Source of the DNA: Agapanthus africanus
Taxonomy: Eukaryota > Streptophyta > Magnoliopsida > Asparagales > Amaryllidaceae
Direction of reading: 5' to 3'
Length of the DNA stretch: 64,000 nucleotides
NCBI GenBank assembly: GCA_030015575.1
Contig: JASDDO010000028.1
Span: 23,787,154-23,851,153 of the forward strand
Below the pieces are notes generated by a model. The model had not been told where the DNA came from, did not search any database, and saw only the letters and a list, made by a program, of their open reading frames with translations. Shown in pieces: positions 59,890 to 64,000 of the stretch. The translations under genes and the position numbers were made by a program. Every line of letters begins with the position of its first letter. Within the stretch, counting starts at the first letter, position 1.

Positions 59890-62800
59890 TGTCAAGCCCC
59901 GCTTCCCAAAAGAGCGGTAACGGTATGTGACAAGTCCGCGACGTATTTATTCCGAGAATGTCATTTCTTGAAACAAATACACTAAGCGTATATAAGCAAT
60001 ATAAAATGACAAGAAAAAACATGATAATAAAAATCCAACTTTATATATTTACATTCTCAAATTTCATAAGTTTCAAACTGAATACATGATGTCTGAAAAC
60101 AAAGATACATAAAAGAAAGTGCCCAAACAGGTAGCATACAGGAAGTAAAAGCTGAAAAGAAAGAACTAGTGGTCAATCTGCTCTGCAAGCTAAGTGTAAT
60201 CCTCCTGACTCGGTTCGATCTCCTCAATCTCTAGATTATCTGACGAACATTCCAAGGAAACAAAGAAATTGGTGGAATGCCCGTTAGCGAACTTGCGCTC
60301 GGTAAGTCTCCAAGAAAGGTGTGATGTGAAAGTATATAAATAAATATCCAAGGTGACATATGATATAGTATAAATGGAAATAATATATGAATAATTATAA
60401 CATGGTAATATTAATGACAACTATATAAGCATGGCAATATAATATGAGAATAGCAAACAAGTATAGTATGGCCGTGGAGTGTAGGTATAGTGAACATGAA
60501 ATGATTGTAGTGTCCTAGAAGGTCTCTAAAAGGGTAAAATTAACTAACGTGAGTTCAAATGTGAATGTCAACCAATCTCAAGAGTATTCTCGAACCCAAG
60601 GCTATTATCCAGAGGCAAGAAATTACGGGCCCAAAATAGCGGGACTTCGGTTGTTATTGAAGTATTCCATACCCAACAGGCTATCATGCAGGGGCTTGGA
60701 AACACGGGCCCTCATTCGTGAATTTATGATTTAAACTGTTTCAGCCCGGTACCACAGCAGCATGATTTGCACCGTTTCAGCCCGGTACCACAGCGATATG
60801 ATTTGTATTAATAAGACTCATGAGATTCCGTTGGAGTCATACCCAAACTACCCCAACACCCCGTGTTTATTAGTTTATGATTAAAATTATAAGTCTTGTC
60901 CAAATCCATGAATACATAAGAGAGTGCAATTCAAGTATCGATTTGAGTTCAAGTATTCAAGTCAATTGTTCATGTATTCATGTCAAGTGTTCATGTCAAG
61001 TCATTACGTATTCATGGTTCGGGTCAAGTCGAGTCAAGTGCACCTATTGAGTTCAGGTATTCATGATTGAGTCGTATCAAGATTAAGTCAATTCCAGCAT
61101 ATAATGGTTTAATCACAAGTCATATAGATAAAAATAGACAAGCAATTATAGAACATGATATGAGATAAGTATACAAGAAACGTCCAAAAACAATATTGTA
61201 AATATATGATATGTACAACTAGTTAATCAAGTTATTTGAATTCAGAATATAAATGAAAACATAGCCTTAAGTGTTATGCACATGCGAGTTTCAGTCAAGC
61301 CTAAATATGACTACTGGTTTGAAAGATATACTTGTTTTCGTATCGTCGCGTAAAACAGATCAGAATCCGTTTAGCACCGTCACATATTTTTAAAACGCAT
61401 TTTGAGTTAATTTTTATCAGGTTTCAGGCTACGAAGATTAATAGAAAATTGTAGGTCTTTCGATATATTTATCCAAAACACTAAAATTCGCATGATTTGG
61501 ATTTCAAAGCTCTAGTTATGAACGTTTTAGTATCAGCGTTTAAAACGGAAATTCAGATTTTTGGATAACAACTATATGTTATATTGCAAAGCCTATATCG
61601 AGTTGTTTCATGTGTTTCTAAGTAATATAATATATAGGAAATTATATTTCTATAAATTATCCATCTACACATCTAAAGTTTGTCACGAACGGATATCGGG
61701 AGTTCGAGTTATGTCCTATTTAAAAACAGTGTGCTAATCAGGACAAATTATGTTCAGATTCGTCGCTTAATATTGTGACGCGGTTTTCTATATTTTACAT
61801 CGGTTTTCAGTAAAAACATAAAAGTAAGAAAATCTAGATCATTCGAGCTAGATATCCAAAACACCTGAGTTTGCTCAATTTGGATATCGGTAGACCAAAT
61901 TATGTGTCCTAGAAATTGACTGATAACTGAAGTTTTCTGTTTTACAACAGTGAATAAAAACGATATAATTCCTAAACCGTTAAGTGATTAGATCTAAAAA
62001 TTTTACAGCGTGTACACAAAAATATATTCTATCAAAGATAAATTCTTGAAATTTTCAGAAGTAAAAATTAATTTCTAAAAATTATTTTAAAAGTAAAGGT
62101 ATTAATATGTTATACGTGAGAAATGAGAAAACCATGGTATTTATTCGTAACTTTTTTTTTTACAAACTTTAAATAAAGTAATTTAAAATACAAAAACAAT
62201 TGATGCAATCCTAATTGGTTACTATGAAATCTTAACATATGGATTGAGAGTAATGAAAAAAGATTTTACAAACTATATATTTGTGTATGTTTGTATGTGT
62301 TCATTATTTATATATGTATCCATTTAATTAATTATTTAGGAACTATGATATGTCAAGGAAAATTTTTCATGGCAATATAAGAAAGAAGGATAAAGAGAAA
62401 GAGATAGAGGGAGAGAAAGAGAGAAAGGATTTACATACACAAGCCGGTATTGTCACCGGACTTATCTATTCATCGATACCCTCGTGTTTCTAGCGAGATT
62501 TTCTTGAAAACTTTTTTGTGTTCTTCTTCTAGAATTTTAGGTGAAGAGGGAGAAGGAAAAGATAGAAAAATGTGAGGAAGAAAAAGAAAAAGGAGGACAA
62601 ATAAAGATGGGGTAATGATGAATTATCTATAATAATATATGCATTCAACATGAGAATTAAAAGAGAAATGAAAAGCCACGATTAATTTTGGAAATGAAAG
62701 GTCTCATTTGTAAGTTATGAGAAGAATACAAAATGATAAAAAAATAATTGCAAGAATGGGGATTTGAACATATGATCTATGGAATAACAAAGCAAAGACT

Positions 62801-63135
62801 TAGCCAATGAGCTACAAAGTTTTTCATACACATATTTAATAAGAATTAAATATATGATATTGCTTAAAAAGAAAGTGGGTTTTTGGGCTCATAGTTTTAT
62901 TAAAGAAAATGAAAATGAAATTGGATTTGAGTTATGGGATGGGTTATGTTTTATGTTTAATTTGAAAAAATGTTAAAATTTAGTTTTAAAGAAATGCGTT
63001 TGGGAAAAATAGATGGAAGAATAAAATAATATATTTATAAAAAACAAAATATATAGAAAATATTAAGAATAAATAAATACAATATTTTACTAAACAAAGA
63101 AAATATGGAGGTATATTAATATTGGGGTTGTTACA
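59890..63135 (-). repeat. LTR (5' in element sense), 3246 bp
   Basis: Aligned end to end with 56318-59539. Its GTTTCAGCCCGGTACCACAGC pair is at 60739-60795, and its tRNA-like segment at 62755-62830. Confidence 0.92.
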
Positions 63136-63140
63136 TGGCA

Positions 63141-64000
63141 CGTGACCGAGACTTAAATCATGTGACGTTTAAAACTGTTGATGCAACCCAAGTAAGCCAA
63201 AAATAAGATCTAAACCTTTTTAAATCAATAACGAAGGTGAAGTTTTCGAAAGGGTGTACAAAATGAAATAAGGTGTGTTTTTATAAAATGGTTTATTTAA
63301 AAGTAAAAATAAGTTGTTTTGGAATAAGGTTTGAAAACATTTTTCGTCGTTTAAAATTAGGCAGCACCTCCTTTGTAAATTTTAATAAAAACAAATACAA
63401 TAATTAATATATAAGAGTATCCCCACTCAGGAGCTATCTCAACACGCCTGCACGGTGGAATCACAATCACGCAGGTAAAATATGATGCTCAACGGCGATG
63501 AAAAACACATATAAAATGCAACAATATTAAACATAACTGAAATCAAGTCGGCTCTACACAGCTCGACATCCAAAAATATACAACATCTGATTCTCGTTTC
63601 TAAGTCAAGAATGTACAAATGGTAGATGGAGTGACATCTAGATACAAAAGACTACAATACGAGGTTGTTACGATGCAACTGTAAAACCCACCTAGCCAAA
63701 AGTGATCATGCCCCAAAAGAAATAGTATGCCAACGAGCCGCGACTAATCCGAGCAGTCGGTCCTGCAAGAAACTATGGCACAACGGGGATGGGTTGCCAA
63801 CTCATGAATAAAAATATATCATAAAGTAGAAATTGAATGCATAACGATACCTACAGTCATAAAGTATACTACTAATATGATATGTGATAACATATATATA
63901 CAGGATAAGTAGATATCGGCACATCATATCGGATCGCGCAACATGGAAACACATCATTCATAAGATCATCATCATTAAATGAGTGTCCATCATCGACATT
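63141..64000 (-). repeat. Gypsy LTR continuing past the right edge
   Basis: This is the other side of the LTR interrupted at 56317. It has GGCAGCACCTCCTTTGTAAA near 63361 and an AT-rich end, but no coding pattern. The strand is from the LTR-end form at 56301. Confidence 0.55.

Larger units (their letters stand above)
56318..63135 (-). mobile_element. Non-coding LTR element: 3.2-kb LTRs, 350-base interior
   Basis: The perfect duplication TGGCA (56313-56317 and 63136-63140) flanks two LTRs, 56318-59539 and 59890-63135. LTRs run (minus strand) from TGTAACRACCCCAATATTAA to GCGGGGCTTGACA. The purine tract TAAGGAGGGTAGAA lies at 59540-59553 (complement). The leader GGTTTTGTTGCTGGCCCATG lies at 59870-59889 (complement). 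Between them there is no coding sequence, only the tRNA-like segment. The element looks whole for a non-autonomous LTR element. By eye roughly one base in twenty differs between the first 320 bases of the LTRs, so it is younger than the gag-only element. It may depend on Tekay-like relatives that share its tract and leader. Confidence 0.92.

Overview
The window is nuclear DNA of a flowering plant and consists almost entirely of nested LTR retrotransposons. This shows in chromovirus (Tekay/Del-like) and Tat/Ogre-like Ty3/gypsy parts, Ty1/copia parts with the plant tRNA-iMet primer site, a Mutator-type transposase with introns, and an F-box-associated-domain pseudogene. I see no intact host gene, no rRNA gene, no functional tRNA gene and no CRISPR array. 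The species cannot be named from this sequence.

Layout. 1-3910: end of an old Ty1/copia element, its LTR, and an inverted piece of the same LTR. 3911-12944: a Tekay-like gypsy body (gag, protease, RT), a piece of a Tat-like LTR rich in CACGTG repeats, then two gypsy LTRs head to tail. 12945-15690: antisense copia fragment. 15743-16398: F-box-associated-domain pseudogene, the only trace of a host gene. 16740-18537: another gypsy LTR with a protease/RT fragment. 19376-23950: a Mutator-type (MuDR) transposon split by a small copia derivative at 20151-22588. 23951-54996: a very large Tat/Ogre-like element on the minus strand with LTRs of about 3.2-3.7 kb. One of its LTRs carries a gag-only gypsy element (25921-33212), and its interior carries a mosaic chromovirus block (38056-49853). 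55024-56317: LTR remnants with a Mutator-type MITE. 56318-63135: an LTR element with two 3.2-kb LTRs and only 350 bases between them, sitting inside another gypsy LTR that runs off the right edge.

Order of events. The Mutator element is older than the copia and Tat-like elements that split it. The Tat-like element is older than the gag-only element, whose perfect 5-bp duplication (ATAGA) interrupts one Tat LTR. The 56318-63135 element (duplication TGGCA) is also relatively young.

The least explained signals are non-coding. They are an array of small hairpins with changing but matching stems inside the Tat-like element (34.6-37.7 kb), tRNA-like modules with Pol III A and B boxes in several unrelated LTRs, and short modules shared by otherwise different LTR families. 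All alignments and similarities here were judged by eye.
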